DNA from: Wolfiporia cocos | Lineage: Eukaryota; Basidiomycota; Agaricomycetes; Polyporales; Phaeolaceae | Direction of reading: 5' to 3' | Assembly: GCA_029448655.1 (NCBI GenBank) | Contig: JACCLO010000007.1 | Span: 744,001-808,000, forward strand | DNA length: 64,000 nucleotides | Shown here: one piece after another, positions 43,001 through 51,096 of the stretch | How positions within the stretch are numbered: the stretch's first letter is position 1 | How the letters are laid out: the number at the start of each line of letters is the position of its first letter | Position numbers and translations under genes: made by a program | Notes under the pieces: generated by a model | Seen by the model: only the letters and a program-made list of their open reading frames with translations | Database searches by the model: none | What the model was told of the DNA's origin: nothing

Positions 43001-45155
43001 CTGCTCCGAGGGCGAACTGGGAGGCGTCGGTTTCCAGGATAAAGGGCTTTTCTTTGTCGGGGAGGAGCAGCGCGGGGGCTGTTACGAACTGACTTTTTAA
43101 GAATTCGAACGCCTCGCTTTCTCGTTCTGTCCACTTGAACCCTGTGCCCGTTGCCGTTTTTGTGAGGTCGATGAGCGGTCGCGCATGCGCGGAATAGTGG
43201 TCGATGAACTTTCTGTAGAAGTTCGCGAACCCTAAGAAGGAGCGGACCCCTTTGACATTTCGCGGGGGTGGCCAGTCGCGGATCCCTTTGAGCTTGGCGG
43301 GGTCCATCTGGATTTGGCCGGGGGCAATTACGAGTCCAAGGAACTCTACCCTCTCTACCCCGAACGCGCATTTCTCGGGCTTCACGAATAGCTTTTCTTC
43401 AGCCAGCTTTTGCAGGACTCGTCGCTCTCGCTCTCTGTGGGTCGTTTGGTCTGGAGAGAAGATGAGGATGTCGTCCATGTAGACTAATACCCATCCTTCC
43501 GCGATTTCCTCTTTTAGTATCTCGTTCATCATGGCCTGGAACGTTGCTGGTGAATTGCACATCCCAAAGAACATTACTGTTGGTTCGTAGAGGCCAGCAT
43601 TGGTTTTGAATGCGCCCTTCCATTGATCGCCTTCTCGGATCCGTACGTTGTTATATCCTGCTCGCAGGTCCATTTTGGTGAACACCTTTGCCCCTCTTAG
43701 CTTCTCGATGAGTTCGGATATCAGGGGTAGGGGGTAAGCGTTCTTAACCGTTCCTTCGTTTAGGTATCGGTAGTCCTGGCAGGGCCTTAGCCCTCCGTCT
43801 TTCTTTGGGACGAAGAAGGCGGGGGACGCCATGGGGGACTTCAATGGTCGGATGAATCCCTTGGCGAGATTTTCTGCCAGAAATTCGTCCATGGCCTTTT
43901 GTTCTCTGGGGGACAGCGAGTATACCTTGCAGTCCCGGGGTACGAAGTCAGGTTTTAGTTCGATAGCATGGTCCCACGGTCTCGAAGGGGGAAACGCGGC
44001 TGCGGCTTTCTTGCTGAAGACGTGTGCGAAGTCTTTCAGGTGTTCGGGGAGGGCGTCCTCTGTGGGCCCCCTTTTCTCTGTCTCGGAGAGTTTCTGGGAT
44101 TTCGTCATTACCTTGCGTATGCGGGATAGGGCTGCGCTTTCCTGCCGGAATCGCCTTGGGTTCCTGGTTCTAGGGGCGACCAGTTTCTTGGTTCGGACAA
44201 ATCTCCTGAGTAGTTGGTATTCTTCGTCTGAGATGGGATCCTCCACTGGCTGCCGAGTGTCGGTGGAGCCGAAGCCCGCATCCCCTCTCTTTGTTTCATC
44301 GAGCTCCTCTACCTGGACTACTTCGGGGGTGAGGGCTTGTTCAAATATTATTTGCGCAATGCGCATTCCGGGAATGATACGATGAGGTGTCGTCGATTGG
44401 TTGAACAGGATGACTTGCACTTCTCCGCGATAGTCAGGATTGATCACTCCTGCCCCAACCGTGAGCCCGTGTTTGAGCGTGAGGCCCGATCGTGAGGCTA
44501 TCCTCCCGTAAGATCCTTTCGGGATCTCCATCCAAACCCCGGTGGGGATTGCCTTCCATCCCCCAGGGGTGATTTCCTCACCCTTTGAGGCGTATAGGTC
44601 GTATCCAATGGCACCGTCGGTTCCCCGCGTTGGGAGCTTCCCTTCGGGGGCTACTGTCATTTTGACAGTGTCGAGTTGGATTATGGCGTCGGTCGTTCGG
44701 GCTTTTTCTGTTGGTTTGTCAGGGGCGATATCGACCTTCCCTGTTGCCCAATCGATGACAGGGCTCTCCTTTTTCAACCAATTGTATCCGAGGATTACTT
44801 CTTCTTTTCCGATGTTTCCTACGAGGAAGCGGACTTTTTGTTCCTTTCCTCCGTATTTGATGGGGAGGTAGACTTCCCGATCTACCTGTCCGTCCTTGTT
44901 GGTGGTTCCATCGACGTTCCGGACGGTGATTGGGTTTCTTAGAGGTCGAGTCACGATTCGGTGTCGAATGACAAGTTTTGAATGGATCAGGGAGGACATG
45001 GCTCCCGAGTCGATGAGGGCGTTTACTTTCACGGCTTTCTGCAGCTTCAGGGTTACGGGGATAAACAGCGACCGGTCACGTTCATACGAGGTAATTACAT
45101 GAGCTGCGCTTTCGGGAGGTAAGACCGTGCGCTTCCTCCCTATTCGAAATCCTGG
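40041..45155 (-). CDS. pol: Gypsy pol: protease-dUTPase-RT-RNase H-integrase-chromodomain
   Basis: The frame is open from 45155, overlaps the gag end by a few codons and lies at -1 to gag. Counting from the GTG at 45032: protease active site DSG (8-10); dUTPase (about 122-258) with all five motifs; RT (about 400-530) with YMDD at 518-521. Then come RNase H (ETDASQFALG, SDHQNL) and integrase with an HHCC finger (HPG to CAVC) and the D,D,E core (CSVDFITD, ISDRGPQF, TERMNQQIE). A GPF module and a chromodomain (YEVDSILNQR, YLVHWKGY, NSWEDATNL) follow. Only the last 350 codons, which overlap ORF3, look non-selected. Dut motif 3 reads GVINPDYRG, with Asn where the family usually has the catalytic Asp. 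The chromodomain probably steers integration to heterochromatin. Confidence 0.95.
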   Translation of the reverse strand, partial: PGFRIGRKRTVLPPESAAHVITSYERDRSLFIPVTLKLQKAVKVNALIDSGAMSSLIHSKLVIRHRIVTRPLRNPITVRNVDGTTNKDGQVDREVYLPIKYGGKEQKVRFLVGNIGKEEVILGYNWLKKESPVIDWATGKVDIAPDKPTEKARTTDAIIQLDTVKMTVAPEGKLPTRGTDGAIGYDLYASKGEEITPGGWKAIPTGVWMEIPKGSYGRIASRSGLTLKHGLTVGAGVINPDYRGEVQVILFNQSTTPHRIIPGMRIAQIIFEQALTPEVVQVEELDETKRGDAGFGSTDTRQPVEDPISDEEYQLLRRFVRTKKLVAPRTRNPRRFRQESAALSRIRKVMTKSQKLSETEKRGPTEDALPEHLKDFAHVFSKKAAAAFPPSRPWDHAIELKPDFVPRDCKVYSLSPREQKAMDEFLAENLAKGFIRPLKSPMASPAFFVPKKDGGLRPCQDYRYLNEGTVKNAYPLPLISELIEKLRGAKVFTKMDLRAGYNNVRIREGDQWKGAFKTNAGLYEPTVMFFGMCNSPATFQAMMNEILKEEIAEGWVLVYMDDILIFSPDQTTHRERERRVLQKLAEEKLFVKPEKCAFGVERVEFLGLVIAPGQIQMDPAKLKGIRDWPPPRNVKGVRSFLGFANFYRKFIDHYSAHARPLIDLTKTATGTGFKWTERESEAFEFLKSQFVTAPALLLPDKEKPFILETDASQFALGAVLKQKDDNGNERPVGYLSQSLTPAERNYEIYDRELLGVVRALEEWRHLLEGGPHQILIRSDHQNLTYWRSAQRLNRRQARWHLLLSQFDIRLQHVPGKKLVMADTLSRLMNLDSSDHDNEDILMLPDTLFIHAIEVPIIDRIKIAKSFDPIAEQGLRALEQGEQPPLRTVMEDWQYTEGVLLYKGRMYVPRNPGLRKDVISRYHDPIAAGHPGIWGTTLKVQEHFWWPDLRKTVAEYVKGCAVCQQMKPDRHPTKAPLQPIPTQKDALPFSQCSVDFITDLPRVGKYDSVMVIVDHGLSKAISLTPCDKTITSEGAADIFHRKIYSKYGLPRKIISDRGPQFASKFFQALCKLLGIDSALSTAYHPQTDGQTERMNQQIEVYLRIYCMSDPYLWAARLPDVEFAHNTCRTERGLAPTEVIMGYIPRGLPEEDNPTSVPAVGERLKSIKEAREKAIAAHELAQKRMAGRTLRDLPKLSKGDKVWLDAKNLHLPYESRKLAPKREGPFTITEKLGAVTYKLTLPPRWKIHPVFHASLLKPFNETRVHGPNYTKPPPDLVEGHKEYEVDSILNQRQHRGKRQYLVHWKGYPTADNSWEDATNLKNSPDLLEDYKSRRRGSRTRQVKEVTCRRLRLANPTVPGRRRCVGPSPSAWDTRQAGAMGVLRRPTSASAMRSPGTGPTFPPEVIQPPGPIDLSSYRSSPPSTTAIKTSPSGLSNSNGQSAGRDSSLGGTSISGSTTSGRRRHRESGESSTKEKKARVARPVSEAPSLQCPPGYSTTMNWLELQNRTILWNTALWYLTTLPLRPPPQELDLENRRALLLIHEAANDAQFERGRAALELPPRRSLPQLTTKLVDDLRQLRSSAERSSSGVAMPGTTPFSVYLDGSGSASGSTTTTSGTNPATTSATSPPLDPRPDHLRQSPVEAVAAPTTGSSTAPTTAAPRVGYPSPDIDEGNARPTSSGSLPPRLLSPMEMQGITTPTPRPFEWP
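40051..41223 (-). CDS. ORF3 of the gypsy element, zinc-knuckle protein overlapping pol
   Basis: A 390-codon frame, shifted by -1 relative to pol and lying wholly over the 3' end of the pol frame. It encodes a Pro/Arg/Ser-rich protein with a CX2CX4HX4H cluster near residue 65. Near the C-terminus are two adjacent Cys/His knuckles: CX2CX4HX4C (CRSCGSPYHWILDC) and CX2CX6HX4C (CPTCRVSQPGHRRGEC). Such patterned clusters argue that this frame is the selected one, and that the pol frame opposite it, low-complexity after the chromodomain, is a passive extension. A role in nucleic-acid binding during packaging is inferred from the knuckles. How it would be translated (subgenomic mRNA, splicing) is not visible. 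Confidence 0.65.
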   Translation of the reverse strand: MGRRNELEEFPRPPGGLQKSAEGEQNPPGQRSNMSTPSPSQPDRPRAPTLRRSLAVRMGYQTGRCYGCSEEAHLRIRHALTWHRSDVPPGGHPTPWTDRFELVQELAAVYDSYQDVTERLVQLERTVRWQRQQLGRNIDQWIDHLGASTPSRIRREFNQGEEGPRRPPRQRSPVPPMPSWLLDDDELARIAEPYDFMEYRSLVPDHAPPETSAAGARPGEPESPAPHPRSSERRPVREGPSSTRIATPPLTAPADDEAGRRSPSVEVISREEFERGRDAWNDPLLSLPRWLRERIWVHHHHQRYESGDYLRDVPSARSPPRPSQAEPCRSCGSPYHWILDCPDYRCPTCRVSQPGHRRGECAPYQLWVPPATPPLPDGDAGYNDPDPEAL

Positions 45156-46789
45156 TCATCGAGAATCTGGGCAAGGAACGAGGGGTTCTTAGCTTTGAGA
45201 ATCCTGATCGCGTTAACTGCTTCTTCCACTGCGGTGGCTCCATCGTCCTCGTCCTCGGTGTCTTCTTCTTCCGTGTGAGCGGCGGGGTTCCCCTCCTCTA
45301 CGGCCTCTACCTTTCGAGCTTTGCCCTTCACAGGAGACTTCTTCTTTCGCTTTGGGCAGTTGCTGGAGAGGTGGCCCTTCTCTTTACAATTGAAGCATCG
45401 CCCCTCAGTTTGGAGCTTGCGTCGCTCTTCTGTGGACATTCGGTCAACGTCCATTGCACTCGGGTCTTTCACGGGAGTCGGTGCGGCTGGGGAGCTAGGT
45501 CCCTTGGGTCGCCACTGGGGTTTCTTCTTGGGGTCTCCTCGTCCTTTGATGAACGTGTTATAATTGTTCTCGTTGATGGATGCTTGTTTCATCCAGTCCG
45601 TGAGGGTTATGACGGGGGGAACAATATTTATGATATGTGTAACGAGTGCGGGTCGGATGGCTCTCTTGTACAAGGTGACGAGGAGTGGGTTGCACTGTTG
45701 TCGGTCCAGTCCCGTTTTCCCTACGAGGTTATCGAACTCAATATTGAAGTCGTCGATGTTCTTCTTCTCCTGCCTGAGGTCGAAGAGATTGTCATTGGTT
45801 TTCTGTTTCTCTTCGATGGGCTCGAATGCGGCGTCGAATTCTGCACTGAACTGGAGTAGCGTGGGGAGGACGAATGCTCCTGTTGCCAGATCTGTGTGCT
45901 TAGCGTAGTAGTTCTCTTTCCATTGGTCTACTCGGTCACTTCCTCGAATGTAGGACATGATGAAGAGGATTTTCTGATCGTCGGTCTGATAGTCTGCCGC
46001 GAACATGGTGAACCATGTGTTGCAATCATTCTTGAAGCGTTGTAGCTTCTTTCGTTCTCCCTTGAAGGGTTCGGGGGTGGCGAGCTTTATGCGGTTCCCT
46101 CGCCCTGGTGGGGCGAACTGCCCGCCCCATCCCGCGGGGTTCCCTCCGCCTGGGGGGCCTCCTCCGCCTGGTGGTCCTCCTCCTCCGCCTGGCGGTCCTC
46201 CTGGATTGCCTCCTGCGCCGCCTGCTGGATTACCGGTGCCGCCCGGGGGACCTCCGCCCCCGGGGGGACCTCCCCCTCCAGGAATTCCTCCTCCTCCAGA
46301 CGCTCCTGGTCCAGTGGGGTTTGTTCCGATAGGATTTCCAGGTAGCGGATTATTAACTGGCGGAGAGATATTGGCCACTCCCCCTGCGCCCTGGCTCGTG
46401 CCGCTGCTTCCCGGAACAGCACTTCCGCCCAAGGTTGTACCTCCCAGACCCATGCTTCCTCCTGCAGGGTTGGGGTTCGTTGTCTGTCCTCCGAGTTGTC
46501 CATCGCCTGTTCGAGATATGGTGATGGTCGGTGTCATCAAATTTGTGACGTTTCCGAAGCGTTCGAAAGTGGCGCGCGTCTGCTCCCAGGGGTCGTTCGA
46601 GGATGGGGGTAACTGTACCCACGAGGGAATAAGTCTGTCTGGAGTCGGGACGGTGAGATACCCTCCTTTCGTAAAGAACCCTGCGGGGGGATCTCTCCAC
46701 TCGTGTTTGTCTTCGTAGTAGATGCGTCTGTATTCTTCGGGGAGCAGATGGATCAACCGGTTCGGGAGATCCAGGTCAAAGCGTTGCAT
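45140..46789 (-). CDS. gag: Gypsy gag
   Basis: A 549-codon structural protein that forms the virus-like particle. The N-terminal region is polar. A Gly/Pro-rich stretch (repeats of GGGGPPGG type) covers roughly residues 150-225. A retrotransposon-gag capsid region follows (PFKGERKKLQRFKNDCNTWF to LTDWMKQA). One CCHC knuckle (CFNCKEKGHLSSNC) lies about 70 residues from the end, and the tail is acidic. I chose the ATG at 46789 because it is the first in frame after the primer-binding site. Gag ends with TAG at 45140-45142 and pol is open in the -1 frame from 45155, so expression needs a frameshift or similar event. I see no classic slippery heptamer. Confidence 0.93.
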   Translation of the reverse strand: MQRFDLDLPNRLIHLLPEEYRRIYYEDKHEWRDPPAGFFTKGGYLTVPTPDRLIPSWVQLPPSSNDPWEQTRATFERFGNVTNLMTPTITISRTGDGQLGGQTTNPNPAGGSMGLGGTTLGGSAVPGSSGTSQGAGGVANISPPVNNPLPGNPIGTNPTGPGASGGGGIPGGGGPPGGGGPPGGTGNPAGGAGGNPGGPPGGGGGPPGGGGPPGGGNPAGWGGQFAPPGRGNRIKLATPEPFKGERKKLQRFKNDCNTWFTMFAADYQTDDQKILFIMSYIRGSDRVDQWKENYYAKHTDLATGAFVLPTLLQFSAEFDAAFEPIEEKQKTNDNLFDLRQEKKNIDDFNIEFDNLVGKTGLDRQQCNPLLVTLYKRAIRPALVTHIINIVPPVITLTDWMKQASINENNYNTFIKGRGDPKKKPQWRPKGPSSPAAPTPVKDPSAMDVDRMSTEERRKLQTEGRCFNCKEKGHLSSNCPKRKKKSPVKGKARKVEAVEEGNPAAHTEEEDTEDEDDGATAVEEAVNAIRILKAKNPSFLAQILDDQDFE

Positions 46790-46822
46790 GGACTTGCACT
46801 CTTGGTAAGTGAGTCTGTTAAG

Positions 46823-46833
46823 AGCTCGACCTT
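46823..46833 (-). promoter_or_regulatory. Primer-binding site of self-priming type
   Basis: In element orientation AAGGTCGAGCT starts 1 nt after the 5' LTR. It is an exact 11-nt complement of AGCTCGACCTT in the LTR (47000-47010), which lies 32-37 nt downstream of a TATAAA box and so probably is the 5' end of the transcript. This matches the Tf1/sushi mechanism, where the mRNA primes its own reverse transcription. No tRNA-type TGG start is seen. Confidence 0.7.
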
Positions 46834-46834
46834 C

Positions 46835-48303
46835 TGTTACGGATCGAATATCCGTTCAGCTGAGATGTTAAGTCGAGTTACTCAGCGTATCGAGTAGCGC
46901 ACTACTCGTTGGACTCAGCAGAGTCGAGCGTCGATATACTGGCTGCAGACTTAATTGCTTAAGTCTTTGAGAACGAGTATAGGATCCTTGTAATTCAACA
47001 AGGTCGAGCTGAGGAACTCGGCCAGTATTTACAACAGGGTCTTTATACTACGATTCTGTAATCGGGGTCATAGTGTCCTTGGTACTGCTACCACTAAGTC
47101 CATAAGGTTAGTACGCTATGATAACTAAGCCGAAACGCTGCGGTTGAGCGCAACAATGGCTGAAACGTAGAAGCTCTGTAGATATACAACAGATATCACC
47201 TAGAACCTGATACGCTATGAGACTAGGGGCGTAGGGTTGTTGTACATGAAACGAGGGTCGGTGGTTGTGTCACAGATTTATCTGGGGCTTACAGCATTTT
47301 TCCTATGATTATAGCAATTTACCTGGGATTTATACGTCTAACTACAAGTTATCTACGGGTTAACTCCCATTGCCACCACAACAAGCTCTTAACTGGGCTT
47401 ATCAACCACATGACTAGCTTACATAACGCTACGGTACATCCACGTCCAATAGCAACACTACAGCTACGTCATAGGTCTCGCCCGTTAGAGCAAGACCAGC
47501 CACATCATAAAGATCTTAGATCATAATGATAGGCCGAGCGCGGCACGCTCGCATAATAATGTCCACAACACCAAACATCGCCACCAAGCAATGTTCTATT
47601 GGGGCGGCCTCCTCGGCTTCCCACCGTCATAAGATCCTTGATCATAATGACACTTCAGGCGCGGCACGCCTTCGCATAATTATGTCAACACGACCATACA
47701 GCATAATATTAGCAACAAGGCAATATCGATGTTGGTCCGGCCTTATCGGCCATCAATACCCGGGCTGTGCCCGCGTTTATCACAGATAATAATAAACCTC
47801 TTCTCTTACTATTGGTGCGGCCATTACCGGCCCACACGGCCATTGTAGATAGGATCATAAACACATAGGTAAGATAAGCTTCGCCCCTTGGCAAAGCCGC
47901 ATAACCCGGAAAGGTAGTACTATACAGTAGCACATGACCTCTCCGCATACATGTATTTAAGTAGGAGCCAAGCGCTCCATACTTCAGTTCTATTCTATCG
48001 TCGTTACCACGAATGCCCACCCGCGGAGTACCATAGGTACTCCCAGTGGACTACCATTGGTAGTCCCAAGCTTCGTCTGGTTTGCGGCTGCGCTACTATT
48101 CCACTAGCAACTGCTGCACTGGGTCCACCTTCCTCGTCTAGTCGCCCTAGTACCTCAGGATAGCGACTAGGTGAGTCCCACAGGATAGATCTGTGTCAGG
48201 TTGAGCAGGGACCCTAAGAATAATCGGTCAATACAGCGGTTGAACGCTAAGTCCTCCTCTCCAGTGAGGCGTCAAAATATACGGATTCATACGGATCGTA
48301 ACA
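46835..48303 (-). repeat. 5' LTR of the gypsy element, interrupted
   Basis: 1469 bp, equal to the 533-bp LTR plus a 931-bp solo LTR and a 5-bp target duplication. The LTR parts show no difference from the 3' LTR by eye. TATA (47042-47047) and the likely transcription start (about 47010) lie downstream of the insertion in element orientation, so the core promoter is intact but the upstream U3 is split. Confidence 0.93.
47268..48198. mobile_element. Solo LTR inside the gypsy 5' LTR
   Basis: TGTCACAGATTTATCTG to GATCTGTGTCA, flanked by the 5-bp duplication GGTTG (47263-47267, 48199-48203). The 3' LTR shows the empty site. No coding sequence. Its ends belong to the same TGTCAC-type group as the solo LTRs at 49896, 52270 and 54149. 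Confidence 0.9.
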
Positions 48304-48308
48304 TGGGT

Positions 48309-48792
48309 CCTATAAGTCAATGGGCACTTAGAGGGTTTGTTCAGAGAGCTTGGTCAATACTGAGCTTGGTTTCCCAAGTTTTAGAATTGCTATGAATATT
48401 TCATTTCTTTGATGCACACAGAACTCACCATTGGGTGAGTATGACACAGGGGCATGTTGCACAACCAACCTCTCTGGAGATTTGTGACCTTACTGGGCTA
48501 AACCCCAGTTGTACTAGCTTATTAGGGCTCATTTCAGACTGGCAGATCCGACCTTTCTACTGTTCATATTTATCACATGATTGGCAGATGCTGGATTGAC
48601 CATGTCATGGAATGGTGTGGCATATCTTTTCCTTGTTGTAGTCACCTGACTTGTAGATAAGATCACCATCGTTGTAGATAAGACAGGGGTAGTCACACTC
48701 ACATGATGGTCACAATAGTTACATGCAGCATCACCTTAGTTACGTTGTGCACCTTGTGCGCACAGACCTCCTTTAGGGTAGACACTAGGTAC
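48309..48792. repeat. Diverged fragment of the TGTTACG LTR family
   Basis: 48415-48620 aligns with 12725-12915 (shared AACTCACCATTGGGTGA, CCCAGTTGTACTAGC, CTGGCAGATCC). The related sequence continues after the MITE (49430-49895) and after the solo LTR at 49896-50403. Confidence 0.6.
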
Positions 48793-48800
48793 AATGTTAT

Positions 48801-49416
48801 TAGTGATGTGCAAAGCACGGCTTGGCTCAAAGCCCGGGGCTTGGGCCCGGCTTTGAAGGGCTTGGGCTCAGCGGAATGTCAAGCCGGGCCCTCCTTGACG
48901 GCTCAGGCCGGCTTGGGCCCGGCTCAGGCTCAGGCCGGGGCTTATGGGTAATCATGTAGGACCTCGAAATTATTGGCTTGTGCAGCTCAAATGGCAGCAC
49001 AACATATTCAGAATGCTTATATGTCTACTATTTGTTGTTATTCTGATCTACAAGTGTTTTTACAGCTGCTTATGATGTTGACCGAAAATCCAGATCTCGA
49101 TCACAACCCCGATCGCAACAGTAGTCACAACGTTCCGCACCGTGTTAGCAGATCACAAGTCATTGTAATGGTCGTTGAGATCATATAAGGTGAATTGATG
49201 CAAAATCTTAAACCAAAGGGCCCATTTTCGCTAATTCTAACAACACCACAGCTGCGCGCCTAAAGCTGCCGGCTCAGGGCTCGGCTACGGCCGGCTCACG
49301 ATCCAAGCCGGGCCCTGAGCCATCTTAAGCCACCCCCCCAGGCTCGGCTCGGCCCGGCTTAAGTCGGCTCAGCCAGGCCCGGCTCACGGCTTTGAGCCGT
49401 GCTTTGCACATCACTA
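48801..49416. mobile_element. GC-rich hAT-type MITE, family TAGTGATGTG, copy 2
   Basis: 616 bp with terminal inverted repeats TAGTGATGTGCAAAGC and the exact 8-bp duplication AATGTTAT (48793-48800, 49417-49424). Opposite orientation to 17631-18613, and it lacks the solo LTR found there. The ends are full of AGCCGGGC/GGCCCGGC units. Confidence 0.9.
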
Positions 49417-49895
49417 AATGTTATGCAGCATGTACTTATAGTGGTAGGGATGAGGCTTACACCTCATCCTTTAGATTCTCATTGACTGGGCCCAATGCCC
49501 CTCTACTGCTCTACTGTGTGTGACTGGCCTTGTGCCCTTCTCTGACTGCTAGACTGGGGAATGTGTCAGAGTGTACACCCAATGTGTATGCCTTGGGACT
49601 ATACCTTAGCAGGTATACCTTTGGCCTTAGAAGGGTCCCTGGCATGGCTAGAGCCACAGTATGTGGTACCATGACAGACCGCCAGCATCATTCTTATTTT
49701 TTCATTCCTATCTATTGTTACAGATACATGTTTGCATACTTATCATATGTTTCAGACCAGGCCAAACATTGTAGCAGTAGCATCTGGGATGGATAGGACC
49801 CCATATACTTTGTGTAGTATATAAGCTCATGTAATTATGGCCGAGGCTCTTCGGCTCAACCTTGTTGTAATAACAAGAGTCTTATACTCATTCTC

Positions 49896-50403
49896 TGTCA
49901 CAAACTTGTGACCACCACCCTCAACGCCCAACACCCCACCACCACCAGTCCTAACTCCCCTACAGCCGCCTTTCAGACACCAGAGGGCCCTACACCGTCG
50001 AGGTCGTCATGGTCAGAGGGTAGTCCTAAGGTGCTACAGCAGTGTTGAGGTTCTCCCAGACTAGCAGGCAGGAATGCGCAAGCAGAGGGGATGAGGTACA
50101 GTTTGGGGGATGAACACCCCAGAGTCGCATTGACAAGTCTGAGGGGTAAGCCTCAGACGTTCCAGTACTTATACATGCAAGCGGAGTACTACTGTTAAGG
50201 CTGCCCTAAAGCGACGTGGCCTGTGCGCACACGCCTAATCAAGTGCTAAGTCTAACTCTAAAATGCTTACATAATCTGGGTCACATGACCATCATAGCCG
50301 GGTAGTCTAATGGTAACACATCAACCTAAGTAATCAGGTGATTTCTAAACATATAGTGAGAAGTTCGAGACGGTGGGGGGGCAAACATGTCATTTTTGTG
50401 ACA
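49896..50403 (-). mobile_element. Solo LTR with a tRNA-like end
   Basis: TGTCACAAACTTG to TTTTTGTGACA, flanked by TTCTC (49891-49895, 50404-50408). The uninterrupted sequence at 14815-14825 shows the empty site. Related to 54149-54606 in opposite orientation (shared GCCCTAAAG, GAGG-TAAGCCTCAGA). Near its + strand end is a tRNA-like pair: TAGTCTAATGGTAA (50303-50316) and AAGTTCGAGAC (50361-50371). Confidence 0.8.
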
Positions 50404-50506
50404 TTCTCAAATAAAGGAAACTTTGCTCAGTATATTCTTGAGCCTTGAAGACTAAGCTCTCAAAGTGCACATTGACTTATCGGACTTAGGCAAGTCATCC
50501 TCTGTG

Positions 50507-51096
50507 ACATGGAACGTACCCAGTCATGCCCCTAAGTCCTATAGTCCTAAGGTCTTGTGGATAACCCATAAGGGAAGACACATAGGTGAGGAGAGGAGAA
50601 CCCCCCAGACTAGCAAGTGGTGACTAAGAGAGTCAGGCCAGAGGTGCACATGCTAGGGATGATCATGAACCAGGCACACTGCACCAGTTTATCGGTGCGC
50701 AGCCGAGGTGAATAGCTCTGAGGGTAGTCCCCAGAATGCATGGGCATATATACATGAAGGCAGCCGCTACTCTAAGGTGAACAGCCGGCCCTAAAGGCAT
50801 GGTCTGTGTGCAGTAACTACCTTGTCCCATAAGCATAAGTATGTCAACACATAACTACTGGGCCGGGGGTCTGGGCTGACACATAAGCATGATGACTATC
50901 TACCATGTGACCCGGTGCTGGTCCTGGCACGGGACATGGGCCGGGGGCTAAGGGGCTAAGGAGGGTGGATAGGCGTGCTGCTGTTGTGCCTAGCGCCAGT
51001 ATGAGCGCTAAGGCTGTAGGGGCACCTAGAAGGCGCAGATAAGCCCTAAAAACAAGCAAAAATGTACCTAGATATGCCACAGATAAATCTGTGACA
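50507..51096 (-). mobile_element. LTR-like sequence, target duplication not found
   Basis: Begins TGACATGG and ends AATCTGTGACA. Internal blocks (GCCCTAAAGGCATGGTCTG, ATATATACATGAAG) match the other TGTCAC-type LTRs. The left flank matches the sequence at 14900, but no 5-bp repeat pairs the ends, so one edge may have been lost or rearranged. Confidence 0.5.

Larger units (their letters stand above)
39463..48303 (-). mobile_element. Full-length Ty3/gypsy chromovirus with dUTPase
   Basis: Complete LTR retrotransposon on the minus strand, flanked by the 5-bp duplication TGGGT (39458-39462, 48304-48308). Order along its own strand: 5' LTR (48303-46835), primer-binding site, gag, pol, overlapping ORF3, polypurine tract, 3' LTR (39995-39463). 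Leaving out a 936-bp insertion in the 5' LTR, the two 533-bp LTRs appear identical by eye, which means very recent transposition. All reading frames are open and catalytic motifs are present in protease, RT, RNase H and integrase, so it may still be active. Confidence 0.95.

Noticed and set aside
46005..46718. 237-codon Pro-rich frame on the plus strand
   Set aside because: Antisense shadow of the Gly/Pro-rich part of gag.
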